Positions 1 through 11,000 of a stretch of 64,000 nt of DNA are shown here, piece by piece. Both the position numbers and the translations under genes were made by a program. The number at the start of each line of letters is the position of its first letter. Position 1 is the first letter of the stretch. The notes beneath the pieces are model-generated. The model was not told the origin of the DNA. It did not search any database and was given only the letters and a program-made list of their open reading frames with translations. This stretch comes from Sthenelais limicola (lineage: Eukaryota; Annelida; Polychaeta; Phyllodocida; Sigalionidae), in contig OW804096.1 of the NCBI GenBank assembly GCA_942159475.1, positions 135,079,006-135,143,005 on the forward strand, read 5' to 3'.

Positions 1-1778
1 GAATAGTTTAAAGGTGACAGGCCAACAGCCTTACCGTTCTTGTTACTTTAGACCATGATATGATAGTGAGCATGTGTACATGTTGTACATAAGTTTAAAA
101 GATTCCTGACAGTTTATATGGTACAGTAGAGTACCAATCAACACAAGAAATGAACGAGTGTTATGAACGAGGTTTCGATTATATAATTATAATTATCAAC
201 CACCTACAGTAATACAAACTCTCTGAATCACCAAAAATGACAGATCCTGGATGGAAATACCTCAACAATACATAATCAACTAATATTCAACAATAATAAA
301 CCTTGAAATCCATGATACCCCAGTCGTTGCAGTAAAATAATGAAGCGTAATGGCTTCTGGCCAGTGCCAAATCTCCATAGAGAAAATTTTCGACCAAATT
401 TCAATTTTAAAATCGCTCATATCTCGTTAAAATAAAAATATTAAATAATATCTCAGAATAATCTATTTAAATACAACCTTTGTTCAACCTAAGGAAGCCA
501 TTTTGAAAGTTATATGACCCCCGTTTGGCTGTAAAACCATAACAAAATTTATCGAAAATCGTCAAAATTCCAAATTTTCGTCTGTCATAGGATTTGCATT
601 GGTATCATTATGATGGGTCTAAAATCGGTAAATATTGGAATAATTTAAAATTCTTTTCATCTATACGACGTAACTACATCCCTAGATGAAATAAACAGTG
701 AAAGAATTTTGAAAATCGTTGAGGTTGAAGCGTTATTCGGCGCGGCGAATTCCAGATTTGACAAATCTCGCCAAGGTGGCCATCTTGAAAATCGCCAACG
801 ATGTCAGCCATATCTTCTATGTTAAAACAAAATGATGCGGAATTTGGATAAAAATTACAATTTTGAATCGGTAGAAACCTAGAGTGATTTGAATCGGTAG
901 AAACTCAAACATAACCTAGAGTGATATTACTGCCTTCGAAAAATAAATGTATATTTCCAGCGAAAACGACAGTAAGTTTCATTGAAGGATTTCAAGATAG
1001 TGAAGTGATTCGTCTTCAATCTTCCTGATTATGTTAATGTATCTTAATGACAGGTCACGTGACCCTTCTACATTTTAATTTTAAATGCCTTATTCCTCAC
1101 CACGGAAGAACTATCTAGGCAATTGTCTATTTAGAAAGATAAGATAAGATAATTCTTTATTTGCCATAAGGTGTTTTTGACAAAGAGGTTACGTTCTTCT
1201 CAAGAGGAGGTCTTCCCGAACATGCCTTTCTTCATTACCTTTTACTTGGTTACATTTGACTAAGCTACGTTCATAATTAAACACTACAACTATTAAAACT
1301 GTTAGAGTAAAAGTTGTTAATTAATCAATGAGAATCGGTTAATCACTCTATTTTCATGTGTCCATCTCATGGAGAAGTATAGTTACAAGAGTTGCATGCA
1401 CTAGTGCTACTAATAAGGGGTACAATCGTGTGACATCCACGATTATTGAACATGAAGAAAAAAGTTTGAAAAAGACGCAGAGGAATACAACTCTTACGTT
1501 GTCTCCTGGGGCTGTCATTTATAATCAATGGTACGATTAATATGTTTAATAAAGGCGAACCTGTCTTCAATTTTATGTGACTCCGTTTCTAGGTTGTTCC
1601 ATCCAAACTGACATTTGTATATAACTGAATTTTGTATTTTTGTTGTTCTGGGGGTAATCGTCTTTAAGTTTCTGCGAAAGTTGAATTACCGCATTGTAAT
1701 AAGACCAAATACAATGAAATAATCTATACCAAACCTATACTGCAAGAGCTCAGTTTCCACACTAACATAAAGACTCAC
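1..1778. other. Non-coding flank / ZNF598 intron with a LINE-like 3' tail
   Basis: No convincing exon was found. The segment presumably lies in the ZNF598 intron that follows the exon ending at 1779. Around 1133-1200 the sequence read on the minus strand ends in AATAAAG followed by short TATCT repeats, which looks like the 3' tail of a CR1/L2-like non-LTR element. The rest is AT-rich and unremarkable. Short ORFs here have no recognisable domains. Confidence 0.5.
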
Positions 1779-1938
1779 CTGTCAGACATGGGTTTCTCTG
1801 CTTCAAACCCACCCATACCACGCCCTCGTCCACGACCACGCCCACCTCGGCCACGCCCCCCTCCACCACCACGCCCCTGTTTAGGCTCCTCCCCTCCTGC
1901 ATCCTCGTACTGGGCGGGTCGGCCACGTGGCGGTCGTC
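1779..1938 (-). CDS. ZNF598: ZNF598 exon 5 (RG-rich linker)
   Basis: This 160-nt exon, from acceptor TTCCACAG to donor ACAG|GTGAGT, completes a split Gly codon and encodes GRPPRGRPAQYEDAGGEE, then an Arg-Gly-rich run and GFEAEKPMSD. RG-rich tracts commonly bind RNA. The exon ends in phase 2, so coding continues left of the window. An alternative minus-strand frame here contains a shadow ORF without this continuity. Confidence 0.82.
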
Positions 1939-4900
1939 CTGTGGAAACAAAGTTTGGTGTCAGCTCACATCAAGTAATGAACAAAAGGCAGAGTATAAGA
2001 ACACAACTTTACCTGATTAATAGGGGAGTTGCATAGCCGCCGTTTTGAATTCTAATTCGCATTGAATTGTGGGACTAATGGTACAGTCTAAAATCTATAG
2101 AAAACACGTCATCTTCAGCATGGACTATTTATTAGTGCTCTTATGTCAATATCCATGTGTCATTCATGTTTCCATAACACAAGCCTCCACATTTCCCAAT
2201 TTATGCGTATGGTTTTCATAGATCATTCATAAAAGCGATGATATTGGTGAAAACATTCTTGCAATTTTTTATAAAAATGTTGCCAAATATTTGTATGTCA
2301 GATCTCATCAAAATTCATCCCATGATGCACTGTACCAGACATGCGCAGTGGCACATGCAAGTCCCCTATTAGCTATCAGTAGAAGTACAAGTTAAGCATG
2401 ATGTGATGGATAATGAAAGAATAATAAATAGTGAAAGGAAATTAATGACCCCCGTTATAGATAGAATAGAACTATCTTTTAAGTTTTATTGATCAAGGTT
2501 TACAATTTTTGACGAAATGACTAATGTCTTACACTTGTATAAGCATGGAAAAACTACTGCATGTAAAGACTCATACTCTCTATCCCTGTCCCTATCCCTG
2601 CACTCACCTCTGTCCCTGTCCCTGTCCCTGTCAGGCCTGGAGCCAGGCCGGGGTGCGTAGTTGATATCGATGTCGATCGTGCGCACCTGGCGGGCTACTG
2701 ACTTCTTGACTCGGCCGAGATGCTCAGCAGACATGTGACCTTTGAGGTCAATCTCTGACCTGAAGGCGTTGGTGAACTTGGCGTTGAGACAGTCGGCCTC
2801 TTCACACAGGTAATGGCTGTCCTTGAAGTGTTCCCGCAGCGACGAGTACTCGCTGTAACCAACAGTGTATAACATTAGTAGTAGGATCCAGGAACATATA
2901 TATATATATATAAAATTTGTATTCAATCTTGTCAGATACATGAAAAGGACAATAGTGTCTAATATTAGTTATACTAATATTAGTTCTTCCGACTGGCCCT
3001 AGACCTTCACGGACCAAATAAAGTACAATTATATAATAACAACATTCTCCTATTGATTTAGAGAGTACAATATTATACAATTTACATGAGTACAATATTA
3101 TACAATTTACATGTTATACAATAATTCCAGAAAATCTGTAACTGCACATTACCTATAGCTAGATGGTAGAAAATTACATGAATACTAAAATAGGGCAAAA
3201 TACTGAAATAGATCTGCCAAGGGGAAAAGGGGGGTTCAGATGGGGGTAATTGAGGTGATAATTTTAATCTTTGAAAGTTTAGACGAAATTTGGTAAATCA
3301 AATTTTGTGAAATGTTTCTGAAAATTTGAGGTTAAAAATGATGGCATTTTAGGGGAAACTCGAAGATATTTTCGTTTTCAAGAAAACTGATTTCAGTATA
3401 AATACGGAAGACTTTCATCCCCGAGTCTGTATCAATCGCCCAAAATGGTCACACTACCAAAACAGTTTCCTCTCTGAAGCCAAAATAGCATTGAACATGT
3501 ATACTATAGTTTAGCGCTCTTTTGCTTTATAGGGAAGGGGGAAGGGGAAAGACGAGATGCTTTGGTCATTTAAGTGTTGTTAAACGTCGCCTACTTGATA
3601 TGTGCTATTATGACCTGGCTTAGAGGGGAGAGGATTACATCTAAGACAGGAGGAACTTCTCCCCAAATTGGATCGAGGGAGGCAAGCCACGGCCATAAAC
3701 CAGTTTTTTTTTTATGGGGATGTGAACTGATTAACAGGGACTAATGGTATTCCTTCTTCCACACCTCAAATTCAGAGAGAAATCACCGCACTATAATTAC
3801 CCTATCTACAGAGGCTCACAACTTTGAAACAATAAAGAATTTCGATACTATTTAGAAAATAACTGTATTTAATAATCCTACCAACTTTAAATTGTTATAT
3901 ATACTGTGAAGGCATCTCTCAACATGATATTATAGTAGTGTTTTTTTATTTTGTACTTCGCATTTTGTCTCATATTTATATTATGTACCCGGTATTTTAT
4001 ATTTGTACTATTATATCATGTATCTCATGTAGTCACCCTCTGTAATAGCCTAGCAAACTTTCCCTTCACATGGTTGTTGTTGTTGTAACGTGTTATTGCT
4101 CTGGTAGCGGCTAGAAGAGTTGGATTTTATTACACCCCTGTGCTGTTGCTTCCTATACCTTCAGCATTGTATGTCACACTTGGTCAAAGTGGTGCATAAC
4201 ATGTGAGTTATGTCACCCTGGGGATATACAACAAGTAGGTCCGCCCAAAACGTAAATTACTTCTTTTATTTTTAATTATTCATATTTTTTATTTATTAAT
4301 GGGGTGTAATAAATATGGAACAAAGCTCGGGCGAAGTCTGTACACTTGTTAGTGACCTCGGGAGCACAGAAGATCTCGGGCTAACGCCCTCTAACTTCCC
4401 GCGGTCCCTCGGTCAATAACAAGTGTACAGACTTCCCCCTTGCTAGGTTCCATCTATATATCTAAAAACCTGTCTACCTATTTGTCACCCGCATACTTAT
4501 GTGCACTTTGACAAATAAAGTTTTCTAAAATATGAAATTAATGATTAACGTTTTGGTTACTAACAAGCGCAATAGGGGACTTGCATCTCCTCCATCTTGA
4601 TTCGCATGGAATTATGGGAGTTGTAGGTCAGTGTAATACTATAAAAAACATGCCATGTTTAGCATTTAATATTCATCGATGCTCCAATGTCAATATTTAT
4701 GTGTCATACATGTTTCCATTACACAAGCCTCCATCTTTCCCATCTTTCAGTAGTAGCTTACCTATAGAACTGGTTGTTGATACCGTCAGCATCACAGAAG
4801 TGACAGAAGTAGTGCTCCTTCCTAAGATGCCGTACGAGCTCATCGTTGTCCAGGAAACGTTCATCACAGAACTCACAGAGCGGATGTCCCTTGTGGCTCT

Positions 4901-7585
4901 TGTCATCCTCGTCCCCCATACGTCTATGTGTGCCCAGGCGCGCCCGGTCATAGTACCTGCGCTCGTGCGAGAAGATCTGTCAATAGGAAAACATTTAGTG
5001 TCATTTTGATACTTTAATATACTGTAAACGTATTAATGTTTGCGCAGTATTTATTTTCGCTATTTTAGCCCACCCACCCTTGTGCGCGAAAATAAATCCT
5101 GTGAGAAAGGTATAATTATTGTATAAACAAGGAGTCAGACTTCCTTGCTGCGCAAATTTAAATCCGCATGAAAAGGTGTCAAAGTACTTAGTGCGGGAAA
5201 ATTTATCTGCGCGAAAATAAATACATTTACAGTAAAGAAGATTACATTATTGTCAAACGACCAAGCTCAAAGTCTTGTACAAGATCACAAATATAACTTA
5301 GTGATAATGCTGTATTTTTGACTGATTGATCGATGCGTAGCGGATGATGTCTTAAACAATAGATTGGATGAGAAAATATCAGATCGTTGTGAAAGTAACT
5401 GAACTGACTTGAACTTCTATTGGTGTGTAATGAAGCTAACTTTAGGGCTTTTGTTATTCTAGGACAAATTGTGCATTGTTTTTATTCTGGGGCAAAATAT
5501 TTCTTCTATTGTTGTTTCCTCTGAAAAAATATTCTATGTTAACTACTTTTTATGTGAGAAAAACAGCTTTATTTTGTTCAACTTTTTCTGTCTCTCTCTC
5601 CCTTCCTCTCTATCTCTATTTCCTGAGTATGATCAAAAACTGCCTCCCTCTCAGCTCTCCCGCCCTTGATAGAACCTTCAATGTGTTGATCAAGTGTTGA
5701 TAAAGCAACCAATCTCACTCACTCCTCACTCACTCCTCTGATTCTCGTGATGAAATTCTCAGGAATAAAAACTTTTCTAAATAATAATAATGAAGTGTAC
5801 CTGGAGGTGGCTGACGCAGATTTCACAGTAGAAGAGGCTGTGTTCCTTCCTCATGTGGTCCCGCAACAGGTTGAATGTACGGAACGTGCGTTTCTCCTCA
5901 CACACGGAGCACGAGTGGTCGAGCAGGTCATAGAAGGCGTCTTGTACCGCGTCTGACTCAAAGTATATCTTCTCTTTGCGGAACACGTGGAAGTTGGTGG
6001 AGTCTATTTCTACATACTTGGCAGGATTCTTCCTGAAGATCACCTGTGGATAGATCATTATATATTTATTTAGATATAAATAGTATCAACTGTGAACATT
6101 GCTATAATCGTTATAATTTATCATTTTAAAAAACATCCAATAAAGGGTAAGAAGCACCGCTTGGAGGATATTATGCTAATGGCAGAAACTGATTTCCCAA
6201 TGGTCTTAGCGGCAATAAAAGATATCAATAATAATAATGTTGTGTTTAAATAATCTGTAGGTGGATCTTATCCAGAGGCCAGTCTACCAATGTTGTCATC
6301 CGCCTACATATGTAAACATTTGGCAAAATAAAGTATTATTCAATTTAACATAACGATTGTGAAAATCAGGCCATAAACAACCAGGTCCAGGATTCATTCG
6401 GCTGACAATATGCCTGGGACCACAATAGAAGTTGTCTAGGCGAAAAATCCATGGCAAATAAACAGTTAAATATTGGAAATTAAAGGACAGATTGGGAAGT
6501 ACCGGTAGTGATTTAGTATATTTCTGAAAATATAATTGTGATTGAACTGACATCCATTGTCTAAAACAAGACATTAAATTAACTGTTTATTGTAACCTAC
6601 TGTTGATTCATTTAAGGTGGTTTGTGGGCGGGGTCAGATACTACAATACAGGAATATAACTCTCCCAAATTCGAGAGCGACTCAATGAGGACGTTATTTT
6701 ATAATAATGATAATGAATTCTCTTATTTACAAGTACAGAACAATTTTATACATATTGTTACCCTCAATTTGAGGGTAACATATGTATAAAATTGTTCTGT
6801 ACTTGTAGTATAATAATAATATTGTTATAAATTGAGGCTCAATTTATAACAATATTATTATTATACTTATAGAGTCTTAGTCTATCGCTTAAATTCCTAC
6901 GATCTCAAGTTTTCTTTTCAATGTTGATATAGTTTTCATAATAATAGTAGTTTTTATTTTAGAATATTGGGCCTATAATACTTTTCTTTTTCAACCGGTA
7001 AGCACGATAGTACTAAAGACTTAAAGTAAAGAGTAAAGTACAAATTACTGCAATCTAAACTAAGTAAATCAATGCGTCTTGACTTGTCTAGACATAATTA
7101 GAATCATCGTAGATAACTTTAACAAATTTCGGTTGAATGTAATGTTCCTGATTTTCGATAACTTTCCGACAATACAGAAATATCAAATAAAACTCCGAAA
7201 ATTCCTGAGTGACTGAGCAGTGATCGTGTGACACCAGCACTGCCACTGTACTGTATGAAGGGCTGTCAGTCACGACATCAGCCTGTCAAGTTGTCAACAG
7301 AAAGGACAAATTCATTATTGACAGGACAAAATGATCCAGACCCGCCCCTCGTAATCGAACCCAAGAAACAACAAAAAGAAGGTCTCCTCTTCCTCCATGA
7401 CTCACCTTAGGGAGGTCGACCCGGCAGATTGCACACAGTGTATTCTCACAGAGAACTCGCATCCTTGTGCTACATCTATAGCAGACGGGATGGTCGCACA
7501 TGCCGATGGCATAGATAATGATAACCTCACTGCACACAGGGCATACGCCCTCTGCACTCTCCGATCTACGAGTTGTCCGAGGCAT
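1779..7585 (-). CDS. ZNF598: ZNF598-type E3 ubiquitin ligase, five 5' exons (gene partial at left edge)
   Basis: This is the N-terminal part of the ribosome-collision sensor ZNF598 (yeast Hel2), known to ubiquitylate eS10 and uS10 on stalled ribosomes and so start ribosome-associated quality control in the cytosol. The exons are 7406-7585, 5801-6043, 4762-4976, 2608-2852 and 1779-1938; phases join without a break (0, 0, 2, 1, 2). They encode about 346 residues: a C3HC4 RING near the start (CxxC, CDHPVCYRC, CAIC), the conserved block after the RING, C2H2 fingers such as LCEFCDERFLDNDELVRHL, the IDINYAPRP segment and then an RG-rich linker. The vertebrate protein is about 900 aa, so the proline-rich middle and C-terminus lie left of the window. 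Identification rests on motif order and high similarity in the RING and finger blocks. Confidence 0.93.
2020..2373. mobile_element. MITE-like element with TIRs (ZNF598 intron)
   Basis: The two ends are inverted copies: AATAGGGGAGTTGCAT on the left and ATGCAAGTCCCCTATTA on the right. A diverged half copy lies at 4571-4746 and shares the left end plus the internal text TGTCAATATNNATGTGTCAT and ACACAAGCCTCCA. There is no coding capacity, which suits a non-autonomous DNA transposon. The superfamily is not recognised. Confidence 0.6.
2608..2852 (-). CDS. ZNF598: ZNF598 exon 4 (last finger and RD repeat)
   Basis: This 245-nt exon completes the split serine codon from exon 3 and encodes EYSSLREHFKDSHYLCEE, a further finger, then IDINYAPRPGSRP and a run of Asp-Arg pairs. 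The donor is AGAG|GTGAGT. The GACAGG/GATAGG hexamer repeat that encodes the RD run continues past the donor into the intron, so the splice site sits inside a purine repeat. Confidence 0.9.
4098..4526 (+). mobile_element. Degraded non-LTR element, interrupted by a foldback
   Basis: It starts with a motif like TGGTAGCGGCTAGAAGAG and ends with GACAAATAAAG. Both are shared with the copy at 14931-15252, so they belong to one repeat family. Inside, 4333-4435 is an inverted repeat with arms beginning GAAGTCTGTACACTTGTTA, probably a nested foldback element. No ORF remains. Confidence 0.5.
4571..4746 (+). mobile_element. Half copy of the 2020-2373 MITE family
   Basis: It begins AATAGGGGACTTGCAT and then follows the 2020-2373 element through the ACACAAGCCTCCA segment before diverging. 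It ends about 15 bases from the exon 3 donor of ZNF598, so it lies immediately inside the intron. Confidence 0.5.
4762..4976 (-). CDS. ZNF598: ZNF598 exon 3 (C2H2 fingers)
   Basis: This 215-nt exon runs from acceptor TTGACAG to donor ATAG|GTAAGC and ends in phase 2. It encodes HRRMGDEDDKSHKGHPLC and then LCEFCDERFLDNDELVRHL with the C-x2-C-x12-H-x4-H spacing, followed by YFCHFCDADG. This is the most conserved part of the family. Confidence 0.93.
5575..5730 (+). repeat. Dispersed pyrimidine-rich repeat, copy 1
   Basis: It shares TCTCTATCTCTATTTCCTG, then TATGATCA, CTGCCTCCCTCTCA and GTGTTGATAA with copies at 9120-9330 and 14990-15150. It is one member of a dispersed retroelement-derived family and carries no coding sequence. 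It is inserted between ZNF598 exons 2 and 3. Confidence 0.55.
5801..6043 (-). CDS. ZNF598: ZNF598 exon 2 (post-RING block and first C2H2)
   Basis: Eighty-one codons in phase 0, bounded by an acceptor ending CCACAG and the donor CAG|GTACAC. It encodes the YFESDAVQDAFYDLL block and a CSVC...H...H finger followed by FYCEIC, matching the region after the RING in ZNF598. Confidence 0.92.
6727..6866. repeat. Two adjacent long palindromes
   Basis: The first inverted repeat, 6727-6807, has arms of about 38 nt (TACAAGTACAGAACAATTTT and its complement) around a very short centre. The second, 6807-6866, has arms beginning AGTATAATAATAATATTG. They abut each other with almost no spacer. Each could form a hairpin in RNA or a cruciform in DNA. 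They lie in ZNF598 intron 1. Confidence 0.75.
7406..7585 (-). CDS. ZNF598: ZNF598 exon 1 (RING domain)
   Basis: Sixty codons from ATG at 7585 to the donor AAG|GTGAGT. The RING has C15, C18, C30, H32, C35, C38, C51 and C54, a full C3HC4 set. The start is chosen because it is the first ATG of the frame and sits just upstream of the RING, as in other ZNF598 proteins. The exon ends in phase 0. Confidence 0.93.
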
Positions 7586-7952
7586 GATTGTCTTCTCTAG
7601 AACTTAGTATACTCCTTATGCTGCTTGTTTGCAAATATAGCCACGTTGGCCGCCGTTTGGCCTTTTTATAAGATCTTGGCCAGCGACACACCTGCGAGTT
7701 GCAACGATCTCCTTCCTATGTTTCTCGCAGTTGTGTAAGTGCGTGACACGTCATCGGTTTCTGTGCACCGGATGGTGTAATACTTTACGGCATTTTAAAA
7801 TGGTCTTTTAATTAAAACATTATATACCCTTAGCATCATATTGTTGATACATGATTTAATCTAGGAGTTAAATTTGAAAACATCTTTATATAACATAAAC
7901 CAGCGTCTGCAGCATGACGTCATGCGTGATGTCATCACATCACAAAACCAAG
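7586..7952. promoter_or_regulatory. Shared divergent promoter of ZNF598 and synaptogyrin
   Basis: Only 367 bp separate the two start codons, so both core promoters must lie here unless there are unseen 5' non-coding exons. On the minus strand TATAAAAAGG at 7662-7671 could serve ZNF598. On the plus strand TATATAAC near 7888-7895 could serve synaptogyrin. Transcription starts are not visible from sequence, so these boxes are candidates only. Confidence 0.55.
7915..7922. promoter_or_regulatory. Perfect CRE palindrome upstream of synaptogyrin
   Basis: TGACGTCA is the full CREB/ATF consensus. A near-CRE (TGATGTCA) follows at 7927-7934. The pair ends about 18 nt before the synaptogyrin ATG, so it lies at the promoter or in the 5' UTR. 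CREB-family control would suit a synaptic gene, but this is inferred from the motif alone. Confidence 0.5.
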
Positions 7953-8057
7953 ATGGAGGGCGGAGGTACTGCGTACGGCGCTGGCAAAGCTGGAGGTCCT
8001 TTTGATCCTTTTGCTTACATCCGTAAGCCTCAAGTAATACTAAGAGCAGTCAGCTGG
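7953..8057 (+). CDS. SYNGR: Synaptogyrin exon 1
   Basis: Thirty-five codons from ATG to TGG|GTAAGT, phase 0. It encodes the signature N-terminus through RKPQVILRAVSW, where TM1 begins. An upstream in-frame ATG at 7914 would add 13 residues that the family does not have, so the ATG at 7953 is preferred. Confidence 0.94.
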
Positions 8058-11000
8058 GTAAGTTTTCTACCACGACGAAACGTTTCATTGCGAAGTTTTG
8101 CCGAAATTGATTCAAAAACGAACAAAAATATCGATGACAGCTATACGAGGTTGACAGCTGCGGAACTGACTGCTGCCTGTTTGTGTTTCCTGAGCCGGTG
8201 AAGCCAGGGCCGGAGTTTACTTCTTCATTTACATATTTCTATCTGGTAAAATTCCATCAAATTCATCTGAGGACACCTTCATTTAACAAGTGAAACTATA
8301 GGAATGTCTGTAATTTGGTGGGACCGTGTCCACATGAAATATTCATGCCTTTGAACTTGACCCAGAAAGGAGGACTGTGGTTGGCTAGATCATTTTCATT
8401 TTCACCAGGAGCTCTGCTGGGATCAATAAATGGTTGGGCTAGCAGGCACTGGCCTATTCCTCCTCTCTCATTCCTCTAATTATCCACCTCTTTCACCTCC
8501 ACTCTCATCCCACCCAGCCACATCTCAGATATATTAACTCTTCCTTTGTCTCATGTGGGATGGGTGTTGTGTGTGGGAGGCGGATGAAGGGGGTGTGTCA
8601 GTTAGACTAGTACAAGTACGAGGCATCAATACATCCTTGTGTCGTGGTGCAGCATCTAACACCGTCACCATGCCTACTCCCAATTAATCGGCTTACCACT
8701 CTACTAATAGACCCTCCAATCTCCTTCTCTTTCCTTCCTCTAGCCACTCTTGACCTTCCTACCCAATAAGCCAATCTATCCTCCACTACTCGACTGTCTC
8801 TAATTCTCTCTCTATCACTACGGATTCTACCGTTCTCTAATACGGTACTTACTTTCACACTCTCTCAATCATTGACATTGGTCTTTCTTTATCATATCAG
8901 GCTCTGACCGATATCTCCAAACCAAACCCAGCTTTTAACACTTGTCCTTTCTTCTTCCGTCTCCTAATATTTTTCCCCAGAAATTTTGCACGAACATTGA
9001 GTGAATTAATGTATGGCCGCATAAATAAATCTCTTTCCCCTTTCACCTCGTTTACTCTCTTTTCTCCCCTACAACTCTGCTTTCTGTTTAACCCGTCTCT
9101 TCATCACACTCGGTCCTGGTTAAGACCTTAAAGTGCCTGGTCCTGGGTAAGACCTTAAAGGGCCTTTCTGTCTCTTTTCTCTGTCTCTCTCTCCCTTCTT
9201 CTCTATCTCTATTTCCTGGGTATGATCATAAACTGCCTCCCTCTCAGCTCTCCCGCCCTTGAATGCTTGATATAACACTTCAAAGTGTTGATAAGGGCGT
9301 AAAGCCATCAATCTCACTCCCTCACTCTTCATCACACTGACTTACTCCCCTCCCCCCTCCTCCCCTGATTTTGTTGACTCTCTCGTTGTTTGTATGCCTC
9401 AAATAAATTTCCTTTGTTAATTATTATTATTATTATTATGCAACTTTTATTCAGAGAACATATACATTAATATAAATCAAGAAGAGGACAAACTCCCTCT
9501 CCACCGGAGATCTTTCAACTAAACATTTGTTGAACGTAATGATTGAAAACGTACGACAGGTACAAACTGTTTGTTCAATTTCCTTTGTTCTCAGCCAGAG
9601 GTACAACTACATACACTTGAAGTCCATATATTTATATGTTATTGGACCTCACTCACGTGGCAGTGTACAACTGCATGGTGTACATATACAAATATTAATC
9701 AAACATTAATCCCCCCTCCCCCCCCCACACACACACCTCCCGCCTCCCTTCTTCGATGTTCATCTAACCACACTTCACCGGTGAAATCCAGTTCACTTGG
9801 TATCCTTCATAACTCTATTAAGACTATATTACCAAGACATAACGCTGTAGGATAATTCATAACATGTATGTGCTATGTATACAAATACATGTCTTTATAC
9901 CGAAGCTAACATTTTTACATTGTTACCATATTGACGTATGACGTGTCTGTGAAATGGAACGTGACACAGTTTGGTCCCCGAACCTACTGTTATCATATAA
10001 ACCTTTACCTTTGCTTATCACCTGAGACCCACTTCCCAAGAGGACATTGTTTGTCTGTCTCTACGATAACATATACTTACATCCACTTAGCATTCTACTG
10101 GCCTTCACACAACTGGTATATATCCCCCCATCCCCGCCCCCCCCCCCCATCCCCGCCCCCCCGATCCATATTAAGTGTACAGGTGTTATCAACACAACTA
10201 TATACATACACGCTATACTATACACGCTACTACCGCTGGCATTAGCCTCCTCTGTATTCCCTTTCTCATTTTCTCATATATTTCTTCCCGGACCCCCGTC
10301 CCCCGTGATTATATTGCCATAGTTTAAAATATACATATAATAACCTTTCCTCAGACCCCCCCGCAGCCCCCCCCCCCCGCGCCCCCGTGATTATATATTA
10401 ACACATACAATTATTCAGCTTATTACGTTCATGCTTGCTGCATATTGGATCTTATTGATTATTTTTTAAACCACTCTAAAAGAAAAATCGTGACCAGAGC
10501 GAGGTCATACGGTTTGTGTTTTATTCCACACAGACTTTATGCCATACAGACATCTATCACACACAGACAGACCCTTCCCCCCCTCCCCCCCCCCCCCCCC
10601 CCCCACACACACACATGTACATAGGTCTGCCCACCCCCCACCCCCCCCCCCACACCCCCCCTCAGGCCCCTCTACTCTCTCAACTTGTAACGCTGTATAC
10701 TTCCCTGATTGGATTTAGTGATGCACGTCTGAGGGAACATTATGATTATAACTTGTGGTGTTCTCAGGGTACATTATAACCTGTGGCCTGCAGTCATCTA
10801 CACAGTGCCCTCAAGTGGTATAACTTGTTCCTACCAGCATACAGTCTTCTCCTATACACCATTGTACCACGGCTCAATGCCTCCAAGCCATGCAACTCAT
10901 ATGTCAAACTCTAATATTCGTGGAGAAAAGATTCTGCGTTTTCAGAAATTATTTCGCGGAATTTGCAGTACTTTAGCAAGCGAAAGCTTTTAGCTGCACA

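Noticed and set aside
1762..1950. Minus ORF reading DDRHVADPPSTRMQEG
   Set aside because: Wrong frame over ZNF598 exon 5; the joined phase gives the RG-rich sequence instead.
8607..9335. Minus ORFs of 71-83 codons rich in Arg/Glu
   Set aside because: Complement of pyrimidine-rich intron text and a dispersed repeat; no support.
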